From positions 43,778-107,777 of the forward strand of contig UBJO01000033.1 of NCBI GenBank assembly GCA_900465665.1: DNA of 64,000 nt, written 5' to 3'. This DNA is from Hyphomicrobiales bacterium. Lineage in GTDB: Bacteria > Pseudomonadota > Alphaproteobacteria > Rhizobiales > Rhizobiaceae. Shown here one piece after another: positions 25,420 to 34,938 of the stretch. Under the pieces are notes generated by a model. It did not search any database. It was not told the origin of the DNA and worked only from the letters and a program-made list of their open reading frames with translations. A program made the translations under genes and the position numbers. Each line of letters starts with the position of its first letter. The stretch's first letter is position 1.

Positions 25420-28230
25420 TCACTGCCCCAGCCGTTCGAGGAGAGCGGGGATGTGGACCTGGTCGGTCTTGTAGTTGCCTGTGAGCATATACATCATGAT
25501 GTTGACGCCGCTGCGGTAGGCGTATTCGCGCTGCGCCTCGTCAGGGGGCACGGTCGGCAGCAGCGGGACGCCATTGTCGTCCACGGCCCACGCGCCGGCG
25601 AAATCATTGCCCGTGATCAGGATCGGCGAGACGCCATCCGCTGTTGCCGCAGACTTGGCGTTGTTGGAGCGGTTGTCCTGGCGCGCCTCGATCCACAGCG
25701 GGCTGCCGGCATAGCGGCCGGGGAAGCTCGACAGAAGATAGAAGGACTTGGTCAGCACGTGGTCCGAGGGGACCGGCTCCAGCGGCGGGATGTCGAGATT
25801 GGCGAGGATCTGCTGCAGGCGCTCGCCATTGGCGCTGCTGCCGCCGCTGTTGTCGAGCGCGCTGAACTGGTCGCGGGTGTCGAAGAGCACGGTGCCGCCG
25901 GCGCGCATATAGGCGTCGATGCGGTTTATCGAGGCGGCCGACGGCATGGGCGCAGTGGCCGAGATCGGCCAGTAGATGATCGGATAGAAGGAGAGCTCGT
26001 CCTTGGTGAGGTCGAGGCCGACGGGGGCGGCGGGTTCCAGCGTGGTGCGGAAGGTGAGATATTCCGTCAGGCCCTCGAGGCCGCGCTCGGAGATGCGATC
26101 GACCTCCGCCTCGCCGGTGACGACATAGGCGAGGTGGGTGTTGTCGAGCCGCTGGAAGATCTGCTCGTCGCCGGGCTTGCTGTCATCGGCGCGCGACTGG
26201 CCGGGCTGCACCAGGAAGGCGGCGCTAAAGGCGACCGCAATCATCGCCGCCGTGCGGGCGGCCGGGCGCAGACGCGAGAAGGCGCCGCTCATGAACATGA
26301 CGATCAGGCTGTCCGCAAGCAGGAGCAGGAAGGCGATGAGGAAGAGCGAGGGCTTGGCCGACCACGTCTCGCCGCCGATCAGGCCTTCGCGCACCAGCGT
26401 CACGCCCGAGGCATCGAGAGGTTTCAGTTCGGCGTTTGCGGGCAAGACGTTCAAGGCGGTGAACCCTTCCTCGGAGCCATAAAGGCCCGGCGGATTTTCG
26501 AAGCTGGCGAGAGGGGCGGCCTTGGCGTTGGGGATCAGCGGTCGCGCGGCGCCGGTCTCGGTGGTGAGCGCGCCTTTGGCGGTCAGGAGCCGGAAGGGTG
26601 GCAGGGCCTCGGCAGTTGTGGCGCCGCCGGATTGCGAGGTGACGCCGCCGGAGCGCGACAGTTGCACCAAACGGCGCAGCATCTCGACGAAATTGCCTGA
26701 GATCGGCAGATCGGACCAGGTGGCCTCGGCGCTGACGTGGAAGAGCACGATGCGGCCCGCATTCATCGGCTTCATCGTTACCAGCGGGGTTCCGTCGGCA
26801 AGGCTAGCCCAGGTGCGCTCGGCGAGATCCGGTGTCGGCTCGGCCAGCACCTGGCGCTTGACGGTAACGTCGGTCGGGCGCGCCATGCCGGCGAAGGGGC
26901 CGAAATTGGGTAATTCGGCCAGCTGCTGCGGCTCGGCCCAGGAGAGCGCGCCGCCGAGCGCGCGTTCGCCCTGGCGAAGCGTGACCGGCACCAGTGGATC
27001 GTCGGCAGGGGCGGCCGCGAGGCGCGGGCCGGCGAAGCGGATGAGCGTGCCGCCATTGTTGATCCAGCGCTGCAGCGGGTCATAGGTCTCCTGCGGCAGA
27101 CGGCCGATATCGGCCATGACGATGACCGAGGGGTTCTGCGCCAGGAGATCGGGAATGGAGGTGGCGAGATCGGGGGCGTTCGGTTCGATCAGGTCGGCAT
27201 AGGGCTGCAGGGCGCGCTGGATGTAATAGAGCGGCGACAGCAGCGGCTGGAAGCTGTCGCTGGCCTCGCCGGACAGAAGCACGACGCGGCGGCGCTTGAA
27301 GCCGTCGTCGAGCAGGTGGACGGCGCCGGCCGTTGCGTGGTTGTCGATGCTGAGCCGTGCGAAGTCGTTGCGCATCTCGAAGGGGGCGGTGATCGAGCCT
27401 GAGGCCACCGACTGGCCGGGCTGGAAGGAGACGGAGCCCGAGGCGATGGCGCGGCCCTGCGCGTCCTGGGCGGTCAGCGGCAGGGTGGCGGCCGAGGCGC
27501 CGTCGAGGCGGGTCGCGGTGACGGTCATGGCGTCGGCGGCGTTGTTGGCGCCTGTAATGGCCACCGTCTGCGCGGCGTCGCCGGCGACCAGGCGCAGTTG
27601 GCCCGGCTGCAGGTCGGAGAGTTGGCGCACGGTGGCGTCGTTGTCGTTGGCGGCGGCGCCGTCGGTCAGGAAGGCGAGCGTGCCGGGATGCACGCCGTTC
27701 AGCGCCGCACGCAGCGCCTCGAAGGCGCGCTGGCGGTCGGGGACGAGAGGCTGCGGCTCGGCGGCGCGCAGTTTTTCGCGGGCGACGGCGGCGGTGCCGG
27801 CGACGGCATCGTTGCTTGGGTCGGCGGTGAAGGCGATCGCGACGGGCAGGCCGGCGCTATCGGCATCGTCGATCAGCGCCTCGGCGGTCTGCACGCGGCG
27901 TTCCCAGTCGGGCGCGGTCGCCCAGCCATTATCGACGAAGAGCACGAGCGGGCCGCCCGCGGCGATCGAACTGGTGCGCGGGTTGAAGACCGGATCGGCG
28001 ATGGCGAGGATGACGGCTGCGGCAAGCAACATACGCAGCAGCGTCAGCCACCATGGGCTTTGCGCCGGCGTTTCCTCGCGCTTCAAGACGGTGGCGAGGA
28101 TGCGCAGCGGCGGGAAGACTTCCGTCTTCGGGCGCGGCGGGGTCAGGCGCAGCAGCCACCAGATGACGGGAAGCGCCACAAGGGCGCCGAGAATGGCCGG
28201 ATAGGCAAAGGCGAAGGGAAGCGCGTTCAC
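25420..28230 (-). CDS. BatA-like N-terminal / DUF4159 membrane protein
   Basis: A 936-residue protein. The N-terminus is an aerotolerance-regulator (BatA_N) region with two helices and LRLTPPRPKTEVFPPLRIL. A VWA-like segment follows (PLVLFVDNGWA), then a long periplasmic part, two more helices near 630-680, and a C-terminal DUF4159 domain of about 250 residues (YPIIYWPISATAPMPSAA; GGTVLFDTRDQF). The start is a GTG behind GGAGG that overlaps the DUF58 stop codon as GTGA; the much longer frame upstream is only the antisense-free shadow of DUF58. The MoxR/DUF58 context suggests a role in envelope stress or assembly, not proven. Confidence 0.85.
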   Translation of the reverse strand: MNALPFAFAYPAILGALVALPVIWWLLRLTPPRPKTEVFPPLRILATVLKREETPAQSPWWLTLLRMLLAAAVILAIADPVFNPRTSSIAAGGPLVLFVDNGWATAPDWERRVQTAEALIDDADSAGLPVAIAFTADPSNDAVAGTAAVAREKLRAAEPQPLVPDRQRAFEALRAALNGVHPGTLAFLTDGAAANDNDATVRQLSDLQPGQLRLVAGDAAQTVAITGANNAADAMTVTATRLDGASAATLPLTAQDAQGRAIASGSVSFQPGQSVASGSITAPFEMRNDFARLSIDNHATAGAVHLLDDGFKRRRVVLLSGEASDSFQPLLSPLYYIQRALQPYADLIEPNAPDLATSIPDLLAQNPSVIVMADIGRLPQETYDPLQRWINNGGTLIRFAGPRLAAAPADDPLVPVTLRQGERALGGALSWAEPQQLAELPNFGPFAGMARPTDVTVKRQVLAEPTPDLAERTWASLADGTPLVTMKPMNAGRIVLFHVSAEATWSDLPISGNFVEMLRRLVQLSRSGGVTSQSGGATTAEALPPFRLLTAKGALTTETGAARPLIPNAKAAPLASFENPPGLYGSEEGFTALNVLPANAELKPLDASGVTLVREGLIGGETWSAKPSLFLIAFLLLLADSLIVMFMSGAFSRLRPAARTAAMIAVAFSAAFLVQPGQSRADDSKPGDEQIFQRLDNTHLAYVVTGEAEVDRISERGLEGLTEYLTFRTTLEPAAPVGLDLTKDELSFYPIIYWPISATAPMPSAASINRIDAYMRAGGTVLFDTRDQFSALDNSGGSSANGERLQQILANLDIPPLEPVPSDHVLTKSFYLLSSFPGRYAGSPLWIEARQDNRSNNAKSAATADGVSPILITGNDFAGAWAVDDNGVPLLPTVPPDEAQREYAYRSGVNIMMYMLTGNYKTDQVHIPALLERLGQ

Positions 28231-29147
28231 AGCTGGCCTCCATGCGTTGCCTTGCCTGGTAATCCGGAAAGATGCATGTGGACGGCGACCAGCGCCTCGG
28301 AGGCGAGGTGATCGGTGCGATGGCTGATGAAGGTCCAGCCGAGGTGGCGCAGGCTCTGGCCAAGACCATCGCGGCGGCCGAGATAGGCGCGTGTATAGGC
28401 GTCGCGGATGTTTTCGGCACGGCCGGAGGTGAGCTTCGAGCCGGTCTCGGGATCGGTGAACTCGGTGCGGCCGGTATAGGGAAACAGCTCCTCGGCGGGA
28501 TCGGCCACCTCGATGACATGGCCACGCAGGCCGCGGCGGGCGAGCGGGCCGATGCGGGCCATCACGGCCTCGGCGTCGTCGAGGAAATCGCCGATCAGCA
28601 CGAGGTCGCTCGAGCCGCGGATCATGGCGGTATCGGGCAGGCCGCCGGTGAGCGGCGCGTGCATCAGGGCGACGGCGAGGCGCTCGGCGGCGTTGCGGGC
28701 GGAGATCGGCTCCATGACGCCGGGGCAGCCGACGCGTTCGCCGGAGCGGGCGAGGATTTCGGCGAGCGCCAGCATGATGACGAATGCGCGGCTTTCCTTC
28801 GAGACGCTGCCGAAGGTCGACTTGTACATCATCGACGGCGACATGTCGGCCCAGAGCCAGATGGTGTGGGCGGCTTCCCATTCGCGGTCGCGGATATAGG
28901 TGTGGTCGTCGCGGGCCGAGCGGCGCCAGTCGATGCGCGCCAGGCTCTCGCCTTCGCTATAGGGTCGGAACTGCCAGAAATTCTCGCCGATCCCACGCTT
29001 GCGGCGACCGTGCCAGCCGGCGATCACGGTGTTGGCGATCCGCTTGGCCTCGACGAGGCAATCCGGCAGCAGGCTGGCGCGCTGCCTTGCACGTGCAAGG
29101 GCATCGCTGCCTGGGGTCGGAGTGACGGTCTGTCCGATCGATGCCAC
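28227..29147 (-). CDS. DUF58 domain-containing protein
   Basis: A 306-residue cytoplasmic protein of the DUF58 family, regularly found downstream of MoxR ATPases. Recognisable parts are the basic GWHGRRKRGIGENFWQFRPYSEGESLARIDWRRSARDD core near 45-80 and a VWA-like C-terminal half (LWADMSPSM, VLIGDFLDDAE) with a metal-site-like DMSPS motif. It starts with GTG behind GGAAG. The next gene overlaps it by four bases, so the two are translated together. Confidence 0.88.
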   Translation of the reverse strand: MASIGQTVTPTPGSDALARARQRASLLPDCLVEAKRIANTVIAGWHGRRKRGIGENFWQFRPYSEGESLARIDWRRSARDDHTYIRDREWEAAHTIWLWADMSPSMMYKSTFGSVSKESRAFVIMLALAEILARSGERVGCPGVMEPISARNAAERLAVALMHAPLTGGLPDTAMIRGSSDLVLIGDFLDDAEAVMARIGPLARRGLRGHVIEVADPAEELFPYTGRTEFTDPETGSKLTSGRAENIRDAYTRAYLGRRDGLGQSLRHLGWTFISHRTDHLASEALVAVHMHLSGLPGKATHGGQL

Positions 29148-29169
29148 GCGAGAGGCTTCCTTCCTGAGC

Positions 29170-30180
29170 TTAGCCCTTGGCCTGCTTCACCAGCCCGGCG
29201 ATCACATCGCGCACCGACATGCCTTCGGCGCGGGCGGCGAAGGTCAGCGCCATGCGGTGCTGCAGCACGGGTTCGGCCAGCGCGTGGACATCGTCGAGCG
29301 ACGGGGCGAGGCGGCCTTCATAGAGCGCTCGGGCGCGGGCGCAAAGCATCATCGCCTGGCCGGCGCGCGGGCCGGGGCCCCAGGCGACGTTCTTGTCGGT
29401 TGCGGCGTTGCCCTGGCCGGGGCGGGCGGAGCGGACGAGCGCCAGGATGCCATCGACCACCTTGTCGCTGACGGGCATCTGGCGGATCAGCGTCTGGATC
29501 TCGATCAGGCGTTCGGCACTCAGCACGGCCTGCGGCTTGGTTTCGGCCAGCCCCGTGGTGTCGAGCAGGATCTGCCGTTCGGCGGCGAGTTCGGGATAGT
29601 TGACGTCCACCTGCAGCAGGAAGCGGTCGAGCTGGGCTTCGGGAAGCGGATAGGTGCCTTCCTGCTCCAGCGGGTTCTGGGTGGCGAGAACGTGGAAGGG
29701 CGTCGGCAGGTCGTAGCGCTGGCCGGCGACGGTGATGTGATACTCCTGCATCGACTGCAGCAGCGCCGACTGGGTGCGCGGCGAGGCGCGGTTGATTTCG
29801 TCGGCCATCAGGAGTTGGGCGAAGACCGGACCCTTGACGAAGCGGAAGGAGCGGCGGCCGGTCTCGTCCTGGTCCATCACTTCGGAGCCGAGGATATCAG
29901 ACGGCATCAGGTCGGGCGTGAACTGGATGCGGTTGGCGCCGAGGCCGAGCACTTCGCCGAGCGTGGTGACCAGCTTGGTCTTGGCAAGCCCGGGCACGCC
30001 GACGAGCAGGGCGTGGCCGCCCGAGAGAACGGCGAGCAGCGTGTTTTCGACGACGCTCTCCTGGCCGAAGATCACCTTGGCGACCTCGCTCCTCACTGTG
30101 GCGATATCGGCAAGCGCTTTTTCTGCTGCGGCGACGATCGCCTTTTCATCGAGGGGGGCTTCGGTCTTCATCATACCCAT
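29170..30180 (-). CDS. MoxR-family AAA+ ATPase
   Basis: A 336-residue AAA+ chaperone-like ATPase. Walker A is GVPGLAKTKLV near residue 80, Walker B is LLMADEINRASPRTQSALLQ near 128-147, and sensor and lid regions follow (FHVLATQNPLEQEGTYPLPEAQLDRF). MoxR proteins work with VWA-domain partners, here the DUF58 and downstream proteins, to activate or assemble other complexes. GGAGA precedes the ATG by eight bases. It is the first gene of the minus-strand operon. Confidence 0.93.
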   Translation of the reverse strand: MGMMKTEAPLDEKAIVAAAEKALADIATVRSEVAKVIFGQESVVENTLLAVLSGGHALLVGVPGLAKTKLVTTLGEVLGLGANRIQFTPDLMPSDILGSEVMDQDETGRRSFRFVKGPVFAQLLMADEINRASPRTQSALLQSMQEYHITVAGQRYDLPTPFHVLATQNPLEQEGTYPLPEAQLDRFLLQVDVNYPELAAERQILLDTTGLAETKPQAVLSAERLIEIQTLIRQMPVSDKVVDGILALVRSARPGQGNAATDKNVAWGPGPRAGQAMMLCARARALYEGRLAPSLDDVHALAEPVLQHRMALTFAARAEGMSVRDVIAGLVKQAKG

Positions 30181-30342
30181 CAGGCATCTCTCCAGCGGCT
30201 GATCTCATTCGTCGCGAATCGTCGGACTTTTACACGTGTGCCTCATACCCGATAGAGTTATGAAGATGTTGCGGGCTGACAAGTTCGTTTCGAATGACTA
30301 TCTCGTGACATTCCTGCGTTAAGTGCAAACAGAGACGGAACA

Positions 30343-30966
30343 ATGGCAACCGAAGAGATCAAGGCAGCGACCGATGCCGCGGATCTGGCCGCGCTGATTT
30401 CGCGCGCCGCGGGCGATGGTGGCGATGCGAAACGCGGTCTTCCGCCCGTCGAGAAATGGAATCCGCCGTTCTGTGGCGATATCGACATGGAAATCCGCGC
30501 CGACGGGACGTGGTTCTACATGGGGACGCCGATCGGCCGGGCGCCGCTGGTGCGGCTGTTTTCCACGGTTCTGCGCAAGGATGAGGATGGCAAGACATAC
30601 CTCGTAACTCCTGTGGAAAAAGTCGGTATCCGGATCGTCGATGCGCCGTTCCTCGCTGTCGAGATGAACGCCTCCGTCAGGGACGGGCAGGCGGTGCTGA
30701 CCTTTCGCACCAATGTCGGCGATGTCATCGAGGCTGGCAAGGCGCATCCGATCAGGTTTGTCATCCACGGCGATAACAATGAGTTGAAGCCATACCTGCA
30801 CGTGCGCGGCCGATTGGAGGCGCTGGTGTCGCGGGCTGTCATGTACCAGCTGGTGGAGCTTGGCGAGACAATCGATGTCGACGGTATCGAGATGTTCTGC
30901 CTGCGCTCGGACGGCGAGACCTTTCCCGTGATGCCGGCGGCCGAGCTGGATGCGCTGTCGCGATGA
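30343..30966 (+). CDS. DUF1285 family protein
   Basis: A 207-residue cytoplasmic protein of the conserved DUF1285 family. Family marks are GLPPVEKWNPPFCGDIDMEI, the GTWFYMGTPIGRAPLVRLFSTVL block (split near residues 60-82) and VTPVEKVGIRIVDAPF. The biochemical role is not known. It is the first gene of a three-gene row with a CoA pyrophosphatase and the CCA-adding enzyme; the next ATG overlaps its stop, so translation is probably coupled. Confidence 0.9.
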   Translation: MATEEIKAATDAADLAALISRAAGDGGDAKRGLPPVEKWNPPFCGDIDMEIRADGTWFYMGTPIGRAPLVRLFSTVLRKDEDGKTYLVTPVEKVGIRIVDAPFLAVEMNASVRDGQAVLTFRTNVGDVIEAGKAHPIRFVIHGDNNELKPYLHVRGRLEALVSRAVMYQLVELGETIDVDGIEMFCLRSDGETFPVMPAAELDALSR

Positions 30967-31613
30967 TAGAAGTTCAGACCAGAGACGGCGCACTTTATTC
31001 CGCAGCCGAATTCAGACGCCGGGCAATGCACCAGATGGGCGGGCCGGTCGATCTGTCGTGGCGCGAGCATGGCGACCATATCCTCAATCCCGAGATCATC
31101 GCCCAGGTGGAGACCTTCAAGCTCCGGGACGCCGCTGTGCTGGTGCCTGTCATCGATGACGGCGACGAGGCGCGGGTGATCTTCACGCTGCGCACCTCGA
31201 CACTGCGCAAGCATTCCGGCCAGATCGCCTTTCCCGGCGGCAAGATCGATGGCGCGGACGAGACGCCGGAGCAGGCTGCCGTGCGCGAGGCCGACGAGGA
31301 GATCGGGCTGAAGGGTTCGTTCGTCGAGACGGTGGCGCGGCTGCCGGTCTACTTGGCCTCGACGGGGTTTCGCATCACGCCCGTACTGGCGGTGGTGCAG
31401 CCCGGCTTTGCTCTCAAGCTCAATCCCGACGAGGTCGACGACGTCTTCGAAGTGCCGCTCTCCTTCCTGATGGCGCCCGGCAATCACATTCGCGACAAGC
31501 GAATGATCGACGGGCTCGACCGACATTTCTATCGCATGCCCTATGAAACCAGAATGATCTGGGGCATCACCGCGGGCATCGTCCGCACGCTTTACGAAAG
31601 GCTCTATGCATGA
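30963..31613 (+). CDS. NUDIX CoA pyrophosphatase-like hydrolase
   Basis: A 216-residue NUDIX hydrolase of the NudL/CoA pyrophosphatase group. The upstream UPF0035-type signature is TLRKHSGQIAFPGGKIDG, and the NUDIX box GGKIDGADETPEQAAVREADEEIGL is intact at about 94-118, with the READEEIGL core. Such enzymes split CoA or acyl-CoA into 3',5'-ADP and 4'-phosphopantetheine. ATGA overlaps on both sides tie it to DUF1285 and the CCA-adding enzyme. Confidence 0.92.
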   Translation: MIEVQTRDGALYSAAEFRRRAMHQMGGPVDLSWREHGDHILNPEIIAQVETFKLRDAAVLVPVIDDGDEARVIFTLRTSTLRKHSGQIAFPGGKIDGADETPEQAAVREADEEIGLKGSFVETVARLPVYLASTGFRITPVLAVVQPGFALKLNPDEVDDVFEVPLSFLMAPGNHIRDKRMIDGLDRHFYRMPYETRMIWGITAGIVRTLYERLYA

Positions 31614-32863
31614 CCAACCTTGCTCACGAAGCATGGTTCAACGACCCGGCGCTGAAGCGCGTTTTCTCGCTGCTGAATGCCGATGGCGGCGAGGGGCGCG
31701 TGGTGGGTGGCGCCGTGCGCAACAGCCTGATGGGGCTTGATGTCAGCGATATCGACGTGGCGACGACGCTGACGCCCGACGTGGTGATCGAGCGCGCCAA
31801 GCAGGCCGGGATCAAGGCGGTGCCGACGGGCGTCGAGCATGGCACGGTGACGCTCGTCATCGACCGCAAGCCGTTCGAGGTGACGACGCTGCGCGCCGAT
31901 GTCGAGACCGATGGGCGGCGGGCGACGGTGGCGTTCAGCACGGACTGGCAGACGGATGCCGAGCGACGCGACCTCACGATCAACGCGCTTTACGTGGGCG
32001 AAAGCGGCGAGGTGGTCGATCTCGTCGGCGGGCTTGTCGATATCGAGAAGCGCAACATCCGCTTCATCGGCGATGCCGCGACCAGGATCAAGGAAGACTA
32101 CCTGCGCATCCTGCGCTTCTTCCGCTTCTTCGCCTACTACGGGTCCGGACGGCCTGATGCGGATGGGTTGCGGGCCGCCGCCGCTGCCCGCTCCAAGCTT
32201 TCGACGCTGTCGGCCGAGCGGGTGTGGTCGGAGATGCGCAAGCTGTTGTTGGCGGAAGATCCGGGGCGCGCGCTGTTGTGGATGCGCACCGTGGGCGCGC
32301 TGACGGAAATCCTGCCTGAAACCGAAAAGTGGGGTATCGATGCAATCCCGGCGCTGATCGCGACCGAAAAGGCGCTCGGCTGGGCACCGGATCCGCTGCT
32401 GAGGCTGGCCGCGATCGTGCCGCCCGACGCCAAGCGGCTGGAGGCGATGGCGGCGCGGCTGAAGTTTGCCAATGCGGAAGCGGCCGTCTTCAAGGCCTGG
32501 GCGAATGCAGCACCCATCAACGACGAGATGTCGATGGCGGCCTTCGACCGTCTGCTTTATCGCAACGGCGCCGAGGGCATCATCACACGGCTGAAGCTGG
32601 CGCTTGCGGTGGCGCGCGGGAAGGCTGAGGGTGATATGGCCGAGATGGCCCGATCGGCGCGGCTGAACAAGCTACTTGATCACGCCGGGGCTTGGGTGAA
32701 GCCGAGCTTTCCTGTGAATGGCGGGGATGTGATGGCGGCAGGTGTTCCGTCGGGCCGGCAGGTCGGGGAGACGCTGGCCGCGTTGGAACATCAGTGGGTG
32801 GAGGAAAACTTCGCCTCCGACCGGGCGACGTTGCTCGCCCGGCTTTCAGATCGCGTGAAATAA
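31610..32863 (+). CDS. cca: CCA tRNA nucleotidyltransferase
   Basis: A 417-residue class II nucleotidyltransferase that adds or repairs the 3' CCA end of tRNAs. The head domain has VVGGAVRNSLMGLDVSDIDVATTL with the catalytic D-x-D (SDIDVAT) near residue 45-50, then RRDLTINALYV and the REDYLRILRFFRFFA-like block (KEDYLRILRFFRFFAYYG). The tail is helical. There is no HD phosphohydrolase motif, so it may be a simple CCA or polyA-type polymerase. It is the last gene of the overlapping three-gene row. Confidence 0.93.
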   Translation: MTNLAHEAWFNDPALKRVFSLLNADGGEGRVVGGAVRNSLMGLDVSDIDVATTLTPDVVIERAKQAGIKAVPTGVEHGTVTLVIDRKPFEVTTLRADVETDGRRATVAFSTDWQTDAERRDLTINALYVGESGEVVDLVGGLVDIEKRNIRFIGDAATRIKEDYLRILRFFRFFAYYGSGRPDADGLRAAAAARSKLSTLSAERVWSEMRKLLLAEDPGRALLWMRTVGALTEILPETEKWGIDAIPALIATEKALGWAPDPLLRLAAIVPPDAKRLEAMAARLKFANAEAAVFKAWANAAPINDEMSMAAFDRLLYRNGAEGIITRLKLALAVARGKAEGDMAEMARSARLNKLLDHAGAWVKPSFPVNGGDVMAAGVPSGRQVGETLAALEHQWVEENFASDRATLLARLSDRVK

Positions 32864-32881
32864 GGCGATCGCGTCAGATGA

Positions 32882-33067
32882 TCAGGCCGCGTTCGCTTCG
32901 TTGCGGATGCGGGCCTTGATGTTGTCGACCATATTTTCGCGGATGATGGTTTCGCCATGCGCGGATTTCATATGGTCGACGGCGCGGCGCACGACTTCGG
33001 CGTCGTCGGCTGCGCGTGTATGCCAGCTGCATCCGGGGACCAGCGTTCCACATTCGAAAAGTCTCAT
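32882..33067 (-). CDS. DUF1059 family small protein
   Basis: A 61-residue protein of the DUF1059 family, recognised from the pattern FECGTLVPGCSWHTRAADDAE followed by VDHMKSAHG. The two cysteines and the histidine could bind a metal, as suggested for small proteins of this type, but this is inference. GGAGGAGA lies five bases before the ATG, a strong ribosome-binding site. Confidence 0.88.
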   Translation of the reverse strand: MRLFECGTLVPGCSWHTRAADDAEVVRRAVDHMKSAHGETIIRENMVDNIKARIRNEANAA

Positions 33068-33140
33068 CGTCTCCTCCTGACTTGAGTTCTCAATGACGCT
33101 TATGCGTTTAATGGGAATGCTCCAGGGACGGGAAGGTTCC

Positions 33141-33160
33141 GGCCGGTTGTCGCACCGGCC
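33141..33160 (-). terminator. Hairpin downstream of a small minus-strand gene
   Basis: GGCCGGT and ACCGGCC form a perfect stem around a six-base loop. It lies about 60 bases beyond the stop of the next minus-strand gene and lacks a T tract. A second small stem, CGGGCT/AGCCCG at 33205-33219, abuts that stop codon. Confidence 0.35.
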
Positions 33161-33220
33161 GTAGGGATCGCATGTTTCAAGCGATCATCGATGTGTCCGT
33201 TCCCCGGGCTGTGAGCCCGA

Positions 33221-33481
33221 TTACTCGGGCATCGCCCAAGCGCGGTAGCAATCCGTGTGGGCGCTGTTGTTCTGGCCCTTGGTACGGCGCGACAGCTCGT
33301 CTGCGGACAGGCCGCCGGCGAGTTGAAGCTTCACCTGTTCCACAAAGCAGGAAAGGGGCAGATCGGAACCGCTCTTGGCTTTCAGCGCTTCGGCCAGCCG
33401 GTTGAGCAGCTCAGGTGTGTCGATTGGGCGGGGTGGCTGTTGGACACCTGCCGCCGCCGGTGTTCCACTCTGTATCGTCAT
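33221..33481 (-). CDS. Small hypothetical protein
   Basis: An 86-residue protein with no recognised family. It has a Pro/Ala/Gly-rich start, an amphipathic helix (TPELLNRLAEALKAKSG) and two cysteines, in LSCFVEQVKLQLAGG and HTDCYRAWAMPE. The ATG behind GGAGGA at six bases decides the start; an earlier in-frame ATG lacks such a site. It is probably real given the ribosome-binding site and its isolation, but the function is unknown. Confidence 0.65.
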   Translation of the reverse strand: MTIQSGTPAAAGVQQPPRPIDTPELLNRLAEALKAKSGSDLPLSCFVEQVKLQLAGGLSADELSRRTKGQNNSAHTDCYRAWAMPE

Positions 33482-33584
33482 GACAATCCTCCTCCGATTG
33501 TTGAACGCGTACATTTATGAAATGGGTATCCGGTCCGCTTATTAAAAGCCTCTCACGATCAACTTTACCGATCTTTCCTCCCAG

Positions 33585-34499
33585 TTACGGCCAGCGAACG
33601 GCGGGGGGTAGCGATGAGAGAATGGACTCGACATTCCCACCCGTTTTCAAGCCGAAGATCGTTCCTCTGTCATATAGCAGGTTGAACTCGACATATCGCC
33701 CACGGCGAATCAATTGTTCTTCACGATCTTGTTCTGTCCACTGTTTATTGAAGTTGGAGCGAACAATCCGTGGATAAACCATGGCGAAGGCGCGGCCGAC
33801 ATCGCGGGTGAAGGCGAAATCGGCGCTCCAGCCGCCCGCTTCCTCGCTCGAATGCAGCCAGTCGTAGAAGATGCCGCCGACACCGCGCGACTCGTTGCGG
33901 TGCTTGAGGAAGAAGTATTCGTCGCACCACTTCTTGTAGGCGTCGTAATCGGCGACGCCGGCGTGGCTGCGGCAGGCGATCTCCATCGCCTTGTGGAACA
34001 GACGCGTGTCGTCGTCTTCCTGGGTGCGGCGGCGGTCGAGCACCGGCGTCAGGTCGGCGCCGCCGCCGAACCAGCGGCTCGATGTGACCACCATGCGGGT
34101 GTTCATGTGCACGGCGGGGACGTTGGGGTTCACCGGGTGGGCGATCAGCGAGATGCCGGAGGCCCAGAAGCGCGGATCGTCCTTGGCGCCGGGCATCTGG
34201 GCACGCAGGTCGGCGCTGAATTCGCCGTAGACCGTGGAGGTGTGGACGCCGACCTTTTCGAAGACGCGGCCTTCCATCATCGACATGCGGCCGCCGCCAC
34301 CGGCGCCGTTCTCGCGCTTCCAGTCCTTGGCGACGAAGCGGCCGGGCTGACGATCGGAAAGCGGTCCTGCGAGCTCATCCTCGATCGCTTCGAAAGAGGC
34401 GCAGATCTGGTCGCGCAGGCCCTCGAACCAGGTGCGGGCCATCTCCTTCTTGTCCTCGATATCCGCGGGCAGGCCGATCGGAAGTTCGGGTCGTTCCAT
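33585..34499 (-). CDS. hemF: Oxygen-dependent coproporphyrinogen III oxidase
   Basis: HemF performs the aerobic oxidative decarboxylation of coproporphyrinogen III to protoporphyrinogen IX in heme synthesis. The 304 residues show the family blocks [23 protein letters not shown] (split around residue 50-72), [36 protein letters not shown] and [21 protein letters not shown] use the ATG reading [11 protein letters not shown], with GGAGA upstream; the frame continues 86 codons further without similarity. It is cytoplasmic. No anaerobic FnrN/FixK box was seen upstream. Confidence 0.95.
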   Translation of the reverse strand: MERPELPIGLPADIEDKKEMARTWFEGLRDQICASFEAIEDELAGPLSDRQPGRFVAKDWKRENGAGGGGRMSMMEGRVFEKVGVHTSTVYGEFSADLRAQMPGAKDDPRFWASGISLIAHPVNPNVPAVHMNTRMVVTSSRWFGGGADLTPVLDRRRTQEDDDTRLFHKAMEIACRSHAGVADYDAYKKWCDEYFFLKHRNESRGVGGIFYDWLHSSEEAGGWSADFAFTRDVGRAFAMVYPRIVRSNFNKQWTEQDREEQLIRRGRYVEFNLLYDRGTIFGLKTGGNVESILSSLPPAVRWP

Positions 34500-34674
34500 A
34501 GTCGTCGTCTCCGGTACGCGCGCGGGCAAAATTCGAGTCATGCCCGCTTCAATCGCCCCTGATAGCAGGTCGTTTGGCATAGCGCCAACAGCCCAACCGC
34601 GTTGGTGAGCAGGCTTCAGATTCGACTCGCAATATTCAGGCGTCGATACTACCTTTCCATTAGAGGTAGGTTGT

Positions 34675-34935
34675 ATGACGAAGATCCCAGGACCGCCGTC
34701 ATTTGACGGCTTGAAACGAAGGATTGCCAAGCACCGGGCCGAGGGTACGCCGCGCAAGAACGACCGGTTCGTGCGGCAGACCTATTGCCTGGCGCTGCTC
34801 GATGCGCGCGCCAAGGCTCGCGAGTGGTTCGACGAATATCCCAAGGCCGCCTACTGGACCGAAGTCGAGAGCTGGCGGCAGCTCGATGGCGACCAGATCG
34901 AGTTCACCATGCGGCGTTTGCCATCGGCCGATTGA
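34675..34935 (+). CDS. Conserved small hypothetical protein
   Basis: An 86-residue, basic, cytoplasmic protein. The sequence reads as well-formed protein ([20 protein letters not shown], then [23 protein letters not shown]), and such proteins seem familiar from rhizobial genomes, but I know no family name or function. AGAGGTAGG precedes the ATG. It converges on the Na/Pi transporter gene with three bases between stop codons. Confidence 0.7.
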   Translation: MTKIPGPPSFDGLKRRIAKHRAEGTPRKNDRFVRQTYCLALLDARAKAREWFDEYPKAAYWTEVESWRQLDGDQIEFTMRRLPSAD

Positions 34936-34938
34936 GGC

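Noticed and set aside
23901..25484. Open frames of about 500 codons antisense to the MoxR-linked membrane proteins
   Set aside because: Shadow frames in high-GC DNA; no ribosome-binding site and no recognisable domains, while the minus-strand genes are tightly packed.
28227..28881. N-terminal extension of the DUF4159 frame upstream of its GTG
   Set aside because: It fully overlaps DUF58 in another frame, is Arg/Pro-rich and lacks similarity; a GTG with GGAGG at the GTGA overlap gives the expected BatA-type start.
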